Origin: JAAYHV01 sp964400515
GTDB lineage: Bacteria > Bacillota > Clostridia > Peptostreptococcales > Anaerovoracaceae
NCBI GenBank assembly: GCA_964400515.1
Contig: CAYNTJ010000007.1
Location: 1 to 64,000 of the forward strand
Length of the DNA stretch: 64,000 bases
Reading direction: 5' to 3'
The notes under the pieces: generated by a model
What the model was told of the DNA's origin: nothing
The model's input: the letters and a program-made list of their open reading frames with translations, nothing else
The model's database searches: none
In this document: positions 48,220 through 57,099 of the stretch, in pieces
How the letters are laid out: each line of letters starts with the position of its first letter
Position numbering within the stretch: position 1 is the stretch's first letter
Made by a program: the position numbers and the translations under genes

Positions 48220-49434
48220 TTACCTTAAATGCTTTTCCAATAAATCTATAAATACATCGATATATTCTTCCTTGGGGAAAATTGCCCTGGCGGATTCCCT
48301 TCGGCCGCCGCCCTTGCCACCGTATATATCGGCATTTTCTTTTACCAATTTGCCACAATCAATATTGCCGCTTGAGAATAACAAAACAGTGTTTGAAGGT
48401 GTGTGCACCAGGAATAAAAGGGATGTTAGAGCTTCGGTGAGATTCCTCCCTATGGATAATAGCTCATCAATGGAAAAAATACTGTATTTATATGCTGTGG
48501 GTTTTGAAGATATATCTCCCCTTATTTTATTCTCTTCCTCTATGGCCAAATGTTTTGCCAATTTGTACGCCCTGTCCCTTATAGCTTTATTCTTTTCTTC
48601 CCTGGCATTTATTTTTTCAATCAAATCATTTGCTCCCGCTGAATATCGATTAGAAAGCTGATTTAAAATATCGTAGCAGCTTTGATAGTTTAAAAGGGCT
48701 CTTTTACCTGCTTCAAAATAGATACGAAACATGCCCTTGTTAATCTCAACCTTGTATATCTTTAAAAGTCCCACTTGCCCTGTAGTGTCAGGGTGGGTGC
48801 CACAGCAAGCGACACTGTCTGAAGGATTGTTTTCGGATCCCACACAAACTATTCTAATATCATTTTCCAGCTCCAGTTCCTTTCTTACCGGGAAGTTTTT
48901 GGCTTCATCTTTGGTATTAAAGGAATAGGTTTTAACCGGCTCGTTTTTCCATATTATCTCATTTGTCATAAGCTCGGCCTTTTGACACATTTCCCAAGAA
49001 ATTTCCTTGTAATCGGAACTTTTTTCCAAGCTGATGTCTATTGTCATATAATCCGTTCCCATGTGAAAGCCTCTGTTTATTCCCCCATATAGATGGTGAA
49101 AAACTCCTGATAATATGTGTTCGCCCAAATGTCTTTGCATATTGTCAAATCTGTGGTTCCAATCAATTTCTATATTAACCTCGTCACCTGGGTTAAGAGA
49201 GCACGCCTTTTCCTTTAGAACATGATGAATATCTTTGTTTTCGTCTTCAAAGACATCAACTACAGTATAACGGTCAATCGTTCCCACATCACAGCTTTGT
49301 CCGCCGCCTGTGGGGAAAAAAATGGTCCTGTCCAGCAGTATATGTATTGCCTCTTCCGAGTTAAATATATTGCTTATTTTGCAATTCGTATTCTTTAAAT
49401 ATACATTGGTTTGATATAGCTTTTCTGTGCACAT
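48220..49434 (-). CDS. alanyl-tRNA editing protein (AlaX-L type, with DHHA1 domain)
   Basis: A 404-aa free-standing relative of the editing and C-terminal parts of alanyl-tRNA synthetase. It hydrolyses wrongly charged Ser- or Gly-tRNA(Ala). TIFFPTGGGQSCDVG opens the domain. The zinc ligands are in RHLGEHILSG and CCGTHPDTTG, and the C-terminal DHHA1 motif is GGKGGGRRESARAIF. GGAGG five bases before the ATG. It does not belong to an operon. Confidence 0.88.
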   Translation of the reverse strand: MCTEKLYQTNVYLKNTNCKISNIFNSEEAIHILLDRTIFFPTGGGQSCDVGTIDRYTVVDVFEDENKDIHHVLKEKACSLNPGDEVNIEIDWNHRFDNMQRHLGEHILSGVFHHLYGGINRGFHMGTDYMTIDISLEKSSDYKEISWEMCQKAELMTNEIIWKNEPVKTYSFNTKDEAKNFPVRKELELENDIRIVCVGSENNPSDSVACCGTHPDTTGQVGLLKIYKVEINKGMFRIYFEAGKRALLNYQSCYDILNQLSNRYSAGANDLIEKINAREEKNKAIRDRAYKLAKHLAIEEENKIRGDISSKPTAYKYSIFSIDELLSIGRNLTEALTSLLFLVHTPSNTVLLFSSGNIDCGKLVKENADIYGGKGGGRRESARAIFPKEEYIDVFIDLLEKHLR

Positions 49435-49733
49435 ATGCTCCTCCTGTGAAATAAATATTAATCGAACAAAAAAATTAATAAGTTCAAAAAAAATCTGTGG
49501 AAAACTACTATTGACAAAAGATAGATTAGTCTACAACGCAGTGATTACAATGGATACAGCGAGAAGAGTTTTCCACATGGGGATGTTGATTAAATTGTAT
49601 ACAATTTGCTGTTTTCCTGTGGAAAAATATCGTGTTGCCTTAATTATAAGGGTTTAAATGATGTTGAAAACTTAGCCAAAAAAATCGAACATGGGTTAAC
49701 ATAAATAATATCCCCATTTATTTTTATTAAATA
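49435..49733. other. intergenic region with palindrome and three TTTTCCACA words
   Basis: Between two minus-strand genes. TTTTCCACA occurs at 49496-49504 (minus), 49569-49577 (plus) and 49618-49626 (minus); each differs by one base from the DnaA box TTATCCACA. A perfect 16-bp palindrome lies at 49592. A short plus-strand open frame here (49427-49657) has no ribosome site and is not credible. The region probably also holds the AlaX-type gene promoter at its left end. Confidence 0.45.
49592..49607. promoter_or_regulatory. perfect 16-bp palindrome
   Basis: AAATTGTATACAATTT. The core TTGTATACAA resembles operators of GntR-type repressors. No GntR gene is adjacent. Confidence 0.45.
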
Positions 49734-50924
49734 TTACATTTCCGTATCCGGGTTGTAAATGAAGTTTTCAAAATCCGGGTCATAATAATTCATGAAACTT
49801 TCCAAAACCTGATTTTCAAATTGATAGCGATCCACCAATTCCACATCATTTTTTAAAGGCGATGTCAAAACATCATTTTCCATTTTTGAAATATTAATTA
49901 TTTTATGGCTCATCAATAAAAGCTGCATGGATTTGGTAATAAAATAGGTACCGTAAACATCACCGTTCATAAAATAATTTTTATGCATTACATGGTTATT
50001 GTTTTCGTTATATGTTACATGCAGCAATCCGTTTTCCTTAACTTTATAATCCAAAGATATAACGAGTTTACATTTGCTCAAGTCAAATTCATCCATGGGA
50101 CTTTTTATCCTAAACAAGGTGATGTATTCCCTTTGCTTGGTATAGAATGCTGCTTCCACGTCACTTATTTTCTGGCGATGATTTAATCCGTATTTTATTA
50201 TCCTGTTTGATTGATCCAAGGATAGGGATAGATCAATGTAATAATAACCTCCGTCGCTTAGTATCAAAGCATTACATCTATAATCGCTATCATTTATCTT
50301 GTCAATCTTATTCCTTATAAGAGAACCGGTCATATCGCAAGTATAAAAAAGATTATCTAAATAATCTTCGTTTAAACCGGAGAGGTGCTTACAGGCAAAA
50401 TAATCGTGATCATATATTCTCATAATAAAGTAGTTGATGCTTTCATATGAGTTTTCCATGGATTTACACACCTTTGCCATAAAAACCGGCGCCTTTGAAG
50501 GTGCTTTACCAATAGCGACAAGCATGTTGTTATATATTTTTTCACAAGAATGCTGAAATTCTATTAGTTCGCTGTCATGGTTTTTTCTGTGTAATAAATT
50601 GATATCAAGGGATTGATATATTAATCCCAAGCAGTCTTCGATTTCCACTGATATTTCATTTCCCCCCAAGCCGGATGACATGTGCAGCCATTCGCCCCTG
50701 ATATCATCGGAGTTATATGAGTCGTAATAGCCATCGATACCGTATTCCGAATAGTCCAAATGGAATAACTGATGAAATTCATTCCCCTGGTTATCCCATA
50801 TTATATGCAATGCAACAACCCCCATAAGCCGGGTGTTTGTAGCTTTACAAGATGAAACCTTCATATTTGAAAAAATATTTTTTTCTTCGGACAGACCTCC
50901 GTTTATTACTTTGAACTTTTTCAT
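49734..50924 (-). CDS. unrecognised 396-residue protein
   Basis: No family recognised. It lacks a signal peptide and membrane helices and is rich in aromatic, Asp and Asn residues (DYSEYGIDGYYDSYNSDD; MNYYDPDFENFIYNPDTEM at the end). The first half has LMGVVALHIIWDNQGNEFHQ; the middle has SKAPVFMAKVCKSMENSYES. It may be two related beta-rich halves. The ATG at 50924 follows GGAGG by five bases; a GTG six bases upstream overlaps the ribosome site and is rejected. It sits alone, divergent from metK. Confidence 0.7.
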   Translation of the reverse strand: MKKFKVINGGLSEEKNIFSNMKVSSCKATNTRLMGVVALHIIWDNQGNEFHQLFHLDYSEYGIDGYYDSYNSDDIRGEWLHMSSGLGGNEISVEIEDCLGLIYQSLDINLLHRKNHDSELIEFQHSCEKIYNNMLVAIGKAPSKAPVFMAKVCKSMENSYESINYFIMRIYDHDYFACKHLSGLNEDYLDNLFYTCDMTGSLIRNKIDKINDSDYRCNALILSDGGYYYIDLSLSLDQSNRIIKYGLNHRQKISDVEAAFYTKQREYITLFRIKSPMDEFDLSKCKLVISLDYKVKENGLLHVTYNENNNHVMHKNYFMNGDVYGTYFITKSMQLLLMSHKIINISKMENDVLTSPLKNDVELVDRYQFENQVLESFMNYYDPDFENFIYNPDTEM

Positions 50925-50974
50925 ATTCACCTCCGAATATATAGATAATTATACCATAGGTTACAATATATGTC

Positions 50975-51002
50975 TTGACAATATCTGTATTTTGAATATA
51001 AT
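50975..51002 (+). promoter_or_regulatory. predicted promoter of metK
   Basis: TTGACA, 16-bp spacer, TATAAT, about 25 bases before the riboswitch. Confidence 0.8.
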
Positions 51003-51026
51003 AGTTGTATATGAAAACTGAAAAAA

Positions 51027-51134
51027 CCTTATTATGAGAGGTGGAGGGAATAGGCCCTGTGAAACCCGGCAACCCGATTTTGATTTATCAAAGGAGAAGG
51101 TGCTAAATCCTACAGCTATGCTGAAAGATAAGGA
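51027..51134 (+). promoter_or_regulatory. SAM-I (S-box) riboswitch
   Basis: The aptamer shows the conserved S-box words in order: GAGAGGTGGAGGGA, GGCCCTGTGAAACCCGGCAA, GGTGCTAAATCC and GAAAGATAAGG. The ends CCTTAT / ATAAGG form helix P1. SAM binding is expected to expose the terminator that follows and switch metK off. Confidence 0.95.
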
Positions 51135-51146
51135 AGAGATATAACG

Positions 51147-51170
51147 ACCTCTTCTTTATGGAGGTTTTTT
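51147..51170 (+). terminator. riboswitch-controlled terminator before metK
   Basis: ACCTC / GAGGT stem with a 9-base loop followed by TTTTTT. The left side (CCTCTTC) can pair instead with GGAAGAG at about 51132-51138 as an antiterminator. Confidence 0.8.
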
Positions 51171-51193
51171 AATTTGTTTATTAGGAGGAAAAA

Positions 51194-52384
51194 ATGAAAA
51201 AATTATTTACATCAGAATCAGTTACAGAAGGACATCCTGATAAAGTATGTGATCAAGTATCGGATGCTGTGCTAGACGCAATATTTGAGCAAGATCCCAA
51301 TGGAAGAGTTGCTTGTGAAACAACAACCAAAACAGGTTATGTTATGGTTATGGGAGAGGTTAGGACCACATGTACTGCTGATATTGAAGGCATTGTAAGA
51401 AAAGTGGTTACTGACATAGGGTATAACAGCAGTGAAGTATGCTTTGACGGAAACACTTGTGCTGTTTTAACATGTATTGAAGATCAATCAGGCGATATAG
51501 CCATGGGAGTTGATAATGCCTTAGAGTACAAAGAGGGAGTATTAACTAACGGAGACAATATAGAAAAAATAGGAGCAGGAGACCAGGGTATGATGTTTGG
51601 TTTTGCTTGTGATGAAACACCGGAACTTATGCCTATGCCAATTACTTTAGCACACAAGCTGTGCAAAAGACTGGCCGATGTTAGAAAAAGCAATGAATTG
51701 ACTTTTTTAAGGCCGGATGGCAAAAGCCAGGTCACTGTTGAATATGACGATGATAAAGTGGTTAGGGTGGATACCGTGGTTATATCCACACAACATAATC
51801 CTGATGTCACCCAAGAAGAAATACGCGAGGGTGTAATCGAAAAGGTTATTAAACCTATAATACCTGCAGAGCTTTTAGATGATAATACAAAGATTTATGT
51901 TAATCCCACCGGGAGATTTGTAATAGGCGGTCCAAAGGGGGATTCAGGCCTTACAGGCAGGAAGATCATAGTAGATACCTATGGCGGATATGCCAGCCAT
52001 GGAGGCGGAGCTTTTTCCGGTAAGGACCCAACAAAGGTTGATAGAAGTGCTGCTTATATGGCCAGGTATATAGCTAAGAATATTGTTGCTTCCGGCATAG
52101 CTACAAAATGTGAGATAGAGCTTGCATATGCCATCGGAGTTGCTCAACCGGTATCAGTTTATGTGAATTCATATGGTACAGGTAAGATAGAGGATGAAAA
52201 AATAGTTGAGCTTGTAAGGACACATTTTGACATGAGACCTGCAGCTATAATAAGTAAGTTGGATTTGAGAAGACCTATATATAGACAATTGGCAGCATAC
52301 GGACATTTCGGAAGAACAGATTTGAATGTTAAATGGGAAGATACAGATATGGCAGAGATCCTTAAAAAGGATGCGGGTATATAA
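51194..52384 (+). CDS. metK: S-adenosylmethionine synthetase
   Basis: Makes SAM from methionine and ATP. The 396-aa length is standard. The signature motifs GHPDKVCDQVSDAVLDA, GAGDQGMMFGFACDET and GGAFSGKDPTKVDRSAAYM are all intact. Expression is under the S-box riboswitch upstream. SAM is consumed by the radical enzymes nearby (KamA and the radical SAM protein). AGGAGG ribosome site. Confidence 0.98.
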   Translation: MKKLFTSESVTEGHPDKVCDQVSDAVLDAIFEQDPNGRVACETTTKTGYVMVMGEVRTTCTADIEGIVRKVVTDIGYNSSEVCFDGNTCAVLTCIEDQSGDIAMGVDNALEYKEGVLTNGDNIEKIGAGDQGMMFGFACDETPELMPMPITLAHKLCKRLADVRKSNELTFLRPDGKSQVTVEYDDDKVVRVDTVVISTQHNPDVTQEEIREGVIEKVIKPIIPAELLDDNTKIYVNPTGRFVIGGPKGDSGLTGRKIIVDTYGGYASHGGGAFSGKDPTKVDRSAAYMARYIAKNIVASGIATKCEIELAYAIGVAQPVSVYVNSYGTGKIEDEKIVELVRTHFDMRPAAIISKLDLRRPIYRQLAAYGHFGRTDLNVKWEDTDMAEILKKDAGI

Positions 52385-52392
52385 ATAACAAT

Positions 52393-52419
52393 GCCGGTGG
52401 GTAAATCCCACCGGCTATT
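52393..52419 (+). terminator. terminator of metK
   Basis: Perfect GCCGGTGGG / CCCACCGGC stem with a 5-base loop, then TATTTG. Confidence 0.88.
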
Positions 52420-52478
52420 TGTTTAATTGACGGGTTAAAACCTTTATGATATCCTTAACTTTGGAGTGGAGAATTAAC

Positions 52479-53663
52479 ATGGATAAAATATATGATATAT
52501 GTATAGTGGGTGGTGGTGCATCCGGTATGGCAGCTGCAATTAAGGCAAACAGGACAAATAGTGATTTGTCCATTGTTGTAATTGAAAAAAATACTGTTTT
52601 GGGCAAAAAACTAAAAGCAACCGGAAATGGCAGATGCAATATAACCAATGTTAACGCAGTAAACTATTTGGAAAACATGAAGTTTTTTAATTACCTTTCG
52701 TTGCTCCCAAAAGAAGAAGAGGGGAGAATATATCCAAATTCATTTGATAGCGGAGATGTGGTTTCCATACTTGTAGAGAAAATATATGGATTAAACATAG
52801 AGATTATAAAAGGGAATGCGGCAAGAGAAATACATGGGGAAAAGGATGCCTTTAGGATAAAGTTAGACGATGGTGAGCTTATAACTAGAAGAGTTCTCCT
52901 GGCTTGCGGAGGAAAGGCTGCACCTATCTTTGGCACAACCGGGGACGGCTATGGAATGGCAAGAAAATTAGGGCATAGGGTCACAAGACTTGCCCCCGTA
53001 TTGGTGCCTATAGAATGTGAAGGAGATTTTACGGGAATCAAAGGTATCAGAGCAAGGGGTATATTGACTTTGGTTAAAAATAAAGAGATTATTTTTTCTG
53101 AGACGGGAGAGATACAATTCACCGAATATGGGATTTCAGGGATATGCACATTTAATGCCACCAGGTTTATGAAGTTTGATGAAAACAAAAGCTTAGATGC
53201 CTATAGAATGTATTTTGATTTTGCACCTAATGTTGATATATATGAATTCATAAACAATAAGGTGGAACAGAGCATAAATGAAAATTCCCGGGAGAAAAAC
53301 GCAAATATATTAAGAAGTATTGTAAAAGCACCGATGGCTAAGAGCATAATCGATATGGCAGGTATTAGGGGAGATGATTTTTTAAGATCCTTAAAGGAAA
53401 CGGATGTCAGAAGAATCGAAGGACTGGTACACGAATATCCCATTATTCCCAAAAAAATAAAGGGATGGAAATCGGCGCAGTGCACGGCGGGTGGAGTGGA
53501 TATCAATGATATAAATATGGACACTATGGAGTCTAAGGTATGCCCGGGGCTATATTTATCCGGGGAGCTTATAGATTATGACGGACCCTGCGGAGGATAT
53601 AATTTGGATAATGCATGGTTTACCGGAGCCAAGGCCGGAGAGAGTATGGCGAAACAGTTATGA
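52479..53663 (+). CDS. NAD(P)/FAD-dependent oxidoreductase, BaiN/HI0933 family
   Basis: A 394-aa flavoprotein. The N-terminal FAD loop DICIVGGGASGMAAAI is followed by KLKATGNGRCNITN, a BaiN-family hallmark, and the end CGGYNLDNAWFTGAKAGESM closes the FAD domain. BaiN from gut clostridia has been linked to bile-acid reduction, but most members are uncharacterised. The start at 52479 follows GGAGTGGAG. The last four bases overlap the next gene (ATGA). Confidence 0.88.
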   Translation: MDKIYDICIVGGGASGMAAAIKANRTNSDLSIVVIEKNTVLGKKLKATGNGRCNITNVNAVNYLENMKFFNYLSLLPKEEEGRIYPNSFDSGDVVSILVEKIYGLNIEIIKGNAAREIHGEKDAFRIKLDDGELITRRVLLACGGKAAPIFGTTGDGYGMARKLGHRVTRLAPVLVPIECEGDFTGIKGIRARGILTLVKNKEIIFSETGEIQFTEYGISGICTFNATRFMKFDENKSLDAYRMYFDFAPNVDIYEFINNKVEQSINENSREKNANILRSIVKAPMAKSIIDMAGIRGDDFLRSLKETDVRRIEGLVHEYPIIPKKIKGWKSAQCTAGGVDINDINMDTMESKVCPGLYLSGELIDYDGPCGGYNLDNAWFTGAKAGESMAKQL

Positions 53664-55192
53664 GATATAGGATTCATGAAATAAAATTAAATATAGATGA
53701 ACCCTGGGAGGTTATACCCAAAAAGATAGAAAAAAAGCTGGATTTAAAAAGCGGCGTAATATCGGATTTTGATTATTATGTTGTGAAGGAATCCATTGAT
53801 GCCAGGGATAAAAAGAACATAAAAAAAGTATACACCGTAGATTTTGATTTGGATATTAAGCTGAATAAAAATCCCAAAATAAAATTTGATATTGCTCCAA
53901 AGCTTGATAGGGAGAAGCTGATAAAGGGAGACAAATATTTGGACTGCAGGCCTGTTGTAGTGGGTTTTGGTCCATGTGGTATGTTTTCTGCTTTGGAAAT
54001 GGCCAGATATGGTCTAAAACCTATTATTTTAGAAAGGGGGAGCAGGATCAACAAAAGGGTGAAGGATGTAAACGACTTTTGGAATAACGGTATATTGGAT
54101 GAGGAATCCAATGTTTTATTTGGGGAAGGCGGAGCCGGAACCTTTTCAGACGGAAAGCTTACAACCGGTATAAGTGATCCAAGGATAAGATATGTTTTAG
54201 AAAGCTTGACTTCCGCCGGGGCGCCGGCAGATATTTTGTACAAGCAAAAGCCTCATATAGGAACCGATATACTTAGATTAGTTGTTAGAAACATCAGAAA
54301 TGAAATAATTGAACTGGGGGGAGAATTTAAATTTGAAACCAAGTTGGAAAGAATTAACTGCATAAATAATTCTATATTATCCGTTATGACATCAAATGAT
54401 GAAATAATCTATACGAAGGTATTAGTACTGGCCATAGGCCATAGTGCCAGGGATACATTTAAGATGCTAAAAGAAGCAGGAGTATCAATGGAACAAAAGC
54501 CCTTTTCCATAGGGGTAAGGATAGAGCATCCTCAGGAGCTGATAGACAAGGCTCAGTATGGTAATAATACGGGACTTCCCCCTGCTGAATACAAGCTTTC
54601 ATATAGAGCAAAGAACGGAAGAGGAGTTTATTCCTTTTGCATGTGCCCGGGTGGGGAGGTAATTGCCACCAGCACCGCCAAAGGAGAGTTATCCGTTAAC
54701 GGAATGAGCTTAAGAAAACGAGATAGCGGTATTGCAAACAGTGGAATACTCTGTGATGTAAGGTGCTCGGATTTTGGCTCTGATGATGTGCTTGCGGGAA
54801 TTGATTTTCAAAGAAGGTACGAAAGAATTGCCTTCATTAACGGGGGAGGTAACTATACACCGCCAAAGTCAAAATATATAGAATTCCTACATGATATGGG
54901 GGAGGGAATTAAAGTAAACCAATGCTTACCGGATTTTGCAAGGGAAGCCATTAAGGAAGCGATTCCAAAGTTTGGGAAAAAGATAAAGGGTTTTGATAAT
55001 AAGGATGCAATATTAAAAGCCGTTGAAACCAGAAGTTCTTCACCCGTTAGAATCATAAGGGACAAGAACTATGAAAGCAATATTTTGGGAGTTTTTCCAT
55101 GCGGAGAGGGAGCCGGCTATGCCGGCGGGATTACATCTGCTGCATGTGATGGATTAAAGATAGCAGAAAGAATAATAACTGCAAAAAAATAG
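53660..55192 (+). CDS. FAD-dependent dehydrogenase (COG2509 type)
   Basis: 510 aa. An N-terminal region of about 90 residues (RYRIHEIKLNIDEPWEVIPKKI) precedes the FAD-binding core VVVGFGPCGMFSALEMARYG. Then come LFGEGGAGTFSDGKLTTG and the closing FPCGEGAGYAGGITSAACDG. The arrangement matches the uncharacterised COG2509 dehydrogenases. The substrate is unknown. It is coupled to the upstream flavoprotein gene by an ATGA overlap and followed by cobO after ten bases. Confidence 0.85.
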   Translation: MRYRIHEIKLNIDEPWEVIPKKIEKKLDLKSGVISDFDYYVVKESIDARDKKNIKKVYTVDFDLDIKLNKNPKIKFDIAPKLDREKLIKGDKYLDCRPVVVGFGPCGMFSALEMARYGLKPIILERGSRINKRVKDVNDFWNNGILDEESNVLFGEGGAGTFSDGKLTTGISDPRIRYVLESLTSAGAPADILYKQKPHIGTDILRLVVRNIRNEIIELGGEFKFETKLERINCINNSILSVMTSNDEIIYTKVLVLAIGHSARDTFKMLKEAGVSMEQKPFSIGVRIEHPQELIDKAQYGNNTGLPPAEYKLSYRAKNGRGVYSFCMCPGGEVIATSTAKGELSVNGMSLRKRDSGIANSGILCDVRCSDFGSDDVLAGIDFQRRYERIAFINGGGNYTPPKSKYIEFLHDMGEGIKVNQCLPDFAREAIKEAIPKFGKKIKGFDNKDAILKAVETRSSSPVRIIRDKNYESNILGVFPCGEGAGYAGGITSAACDGLKIAERIITAKK

Positions 55193-55202
55193 GAGGTATA
55201 TT

Positions 55203-55721
55203 ATGCTAAATAAAGGTTACATTCAGGTTTATACCGGTAACGGTAAGGGTAAAACAACAGCTGCCTTGGGACTGACATTAAGAACAATATGTGCGGGTAA
55301 CAAGGTGTTCTTCGGACAGTTTATGAAGGGTCAGTCCTACAGTGAATTAAAGGCTATGGAGTTTTTACCTAATCTTAAAATGGAACAATTCGGTGATGTT
55401 AATTTTGTAAACGGAGCACCATCGGCAAAGGATATAGAAAACGGCAAAAAGGGTCTTGAAAGAATAAAAGAAGTATTGTTGTCCGATGAATATGATGTTG
55501 TGGTTTGTGATGAACTCAATATGGCAATGTTTTTTAAGATTCTCGATGTAAAAGATGTGCTGGAGGTATTAAAATTAAAGCCGGAAAAAACAGAGTTAAT
55601 TCTAACCGGCAGATATGCACCTGAAGAGATAGTGGATTATGCGGATTTGGTTACGGAAATGAAAGAAATAAAACACTATTTTAATGCCGGGGTTGATTCT
55701 AGAATTGGGATAGAAGACTAA
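55203..55721 (+). CDS. cobO: cob(I)yrinic acid a,c-diamide adenosyltransferase
   Basis: Adds the adenosyl group to reduced corrinoids, producing adenosylcobalamin. The 172-aa product has the P-loop YTGNGKGKTTAALGLTLR, the GQFMKGQSYSE block and VVCDELNMAM, as in BtuR/CobO. No other cobalamin genes are near. The cofactor is needed by KamDE 12 kb upstream. AGGAGG lies before the ATG. Confidence 0.92.
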   Translation: MLNKGYIQVYTGNGKGKTTAALGLTLRTICAGNKVFFGQFMKGQSYSELKAMEFLPNLKMEQFGDVNFVNGAPSAKDIENGKKGLERIKEVLLSDEYDVVVCDELNMAMFFKILDVKDVLEVLKLKPEKTELILTGRYAPEEIVDYADLVTEMKEIKHYFNAGVDSRIGIED

Positions 55722-55731
55722 AGGAGATATA

Positions 55732-57096
55732 ATGGAATTAGATAAATATTATGAAGATCCCGTGCTGATTGCCCAAAAGCTTATTCAGTTTAATACTACA
55801 AATGTCTCGGAAAAAGAAATTAAGGATACAAAGGAAGAGCCATGTACTTTATTCATAAAAGCATTATTTGATAATCTTAATGTTGAAAATGAATTAATTT
55901 ACAGCAGAAGAGAAGGCTCAGAGGGAAGGCCTAATCTTTTAGTAAAGATAAAAGGGGAAGGGAATGGAGTAATACCTCCCTTACTTTTATACGGACATTT
56001 AGATGTTGTTTCTACAGAGGGTCAGGAATGGGAAGAAGACCCCTTCGGTGGGGTCATAAAGGATGGCTATTTGTGGGGCAGAGGCGCAATTGATATGAAA
56101 GGAGAACATGCAATATTTCTAGGGGCAATCTTTAAGATTATTAAAGAAGGAATAAAACTACCCTATGATATTTATTATCTGGCAGTTTCCGACGAGGAAG
56201 CCTCGGGGGATTATGGTATGAAAGCTCTTATAGAAGAAAGACCGGAGATATTTGAAGACATAAAATATGCTTTTGGAGAAATAGGGGGCTTTTCTTTATA
56301 CATGCTTGACAAAAAGTTTTATCCCATTCAGATAGCTGAAAAGCAAGTGACACGCATGCGAATAACAGCAAGGGGTGAAGCAGGACATGCTTCCATGAAG
56401 GTTAATGATTCTGCTGTGGAAAAGCTTTCAAAGGCGATTAATCTTTTATCAACAAAATCCATGCCGGTAAGGGTTACTAAACCGGTAGAGCTTATGATAA
56501 ATGGTTTGGCGAAGGGTATAGGTGGAATAAAGGGTATGATTTTAAAACAATTATTGATTCCGTCCAGGACGGACTTTATTCTCAAAAAGCTAGGGAAAGC
56601 CGGGGAGCTTTTTTATCCTCTTTTACATAACAGTATCAATATTACAATACTGGGAGGCGGAACGGCTATAAATGTTGTACCAAGTTCGGTTTGGTTTGAA
56701 GCAGATATGCGAATCGTTCCCGAATGCACAATAGAAGAAGCGATTGAAGATATCAAAAGAATAATCGGAGATGATTTTGAAATTGAAATAAAAATGTACG
56801 ATGAAGGCGGAAATCAGCCGGATATGAAGCTTTATGAAGGCTTAGCAAAAACCATTAAAAAGCACGACGAAGATGCCATTCCGATTCCCTTTGTTTTGGC
56901 GGCGGTTACCGATGGCAGGTTTTTGCAGAAGTTAGGAGTTCAATCCTATGGATATACACCCGTGCGATTCCCTAAGGACTATAGTTTTGCCACACTTTCC
57001 CACAATGCAAATGAAAGGGTTCCTATAGATGCCATTAGCTTTGGTACAGAAACCTTATACGATTACCTATTAAATCAATACGAAAGAGAATTTTAG
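55732..57096 (+). CDS. M20-family metallopeptidase
   Basis: A 454-aa zinc-dependent peptidase or deacylase. LLYGHLDVVSTEGQEW and GRGAIDMKGEHAIFL carry the first metal ligands; SDEEASGDYGMKAL carries the catalytic glutamate pair; GGGTAINVVPSSVWFEAD belongs to the dimerisation domain. The closest pattern is that of M20 dipeptidase/acetylornithine-deacetylase-like proteins. Substrate unknown. It lies ten bases after cobO. Confidence 0.88.
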   Translation: MELDKYYEDPVLIAQKLIQFNTTNVSEKEIKDTKEEPCTLFIKALFDNLNVENELIYSRREGSEGRPNLLVKIKGEGNGVIPPLLLYGHLDVVSTEGQEWEEDPFGGVIKDGYLWGRGAIDMKGEHAIFLGAIFKIIKEGIKLPYDIYYLAVSDEEASGDYGMKALIEERPEIFEDIKYAFGEIGGFSLYMLDKKFYPIQIAEKQVTRMRITARGEAGHASMKVNDSAVEKLSKAINLLSTKSMPVRVTKPVELMINGLAKGIGGIKGMILKQLLIPSRTDFILKKLGKAGELFYPLLHNSINITILGGGTAINVVPSSVWFEADMRIVPECTIEEAIEDIKRIIGDDFEIEIKMYDEGGNQPDMKLYEGLAKTIKKHDEDAIPIPFVLAAVTDGRFLQKLGVQSYGYTPVRFPKDYSFATLSHNANERVPIDAISFGTETLYDYLLNQYEREF

Positions 57097-57099
57097 TTT

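Noticed and set aside
49427..49657. Small plus-strand gene
   Set aside because: No ribosome site, odd composition, and it overlaps the promoter region of the minus-strand AlaX-type gene.
49435..49733. Replication origin
   Set aside because: Three DnaA-like words occur, but each has a mismatch, there is no dnaA/dnaN nearby and no long AT unwinding element stands out.
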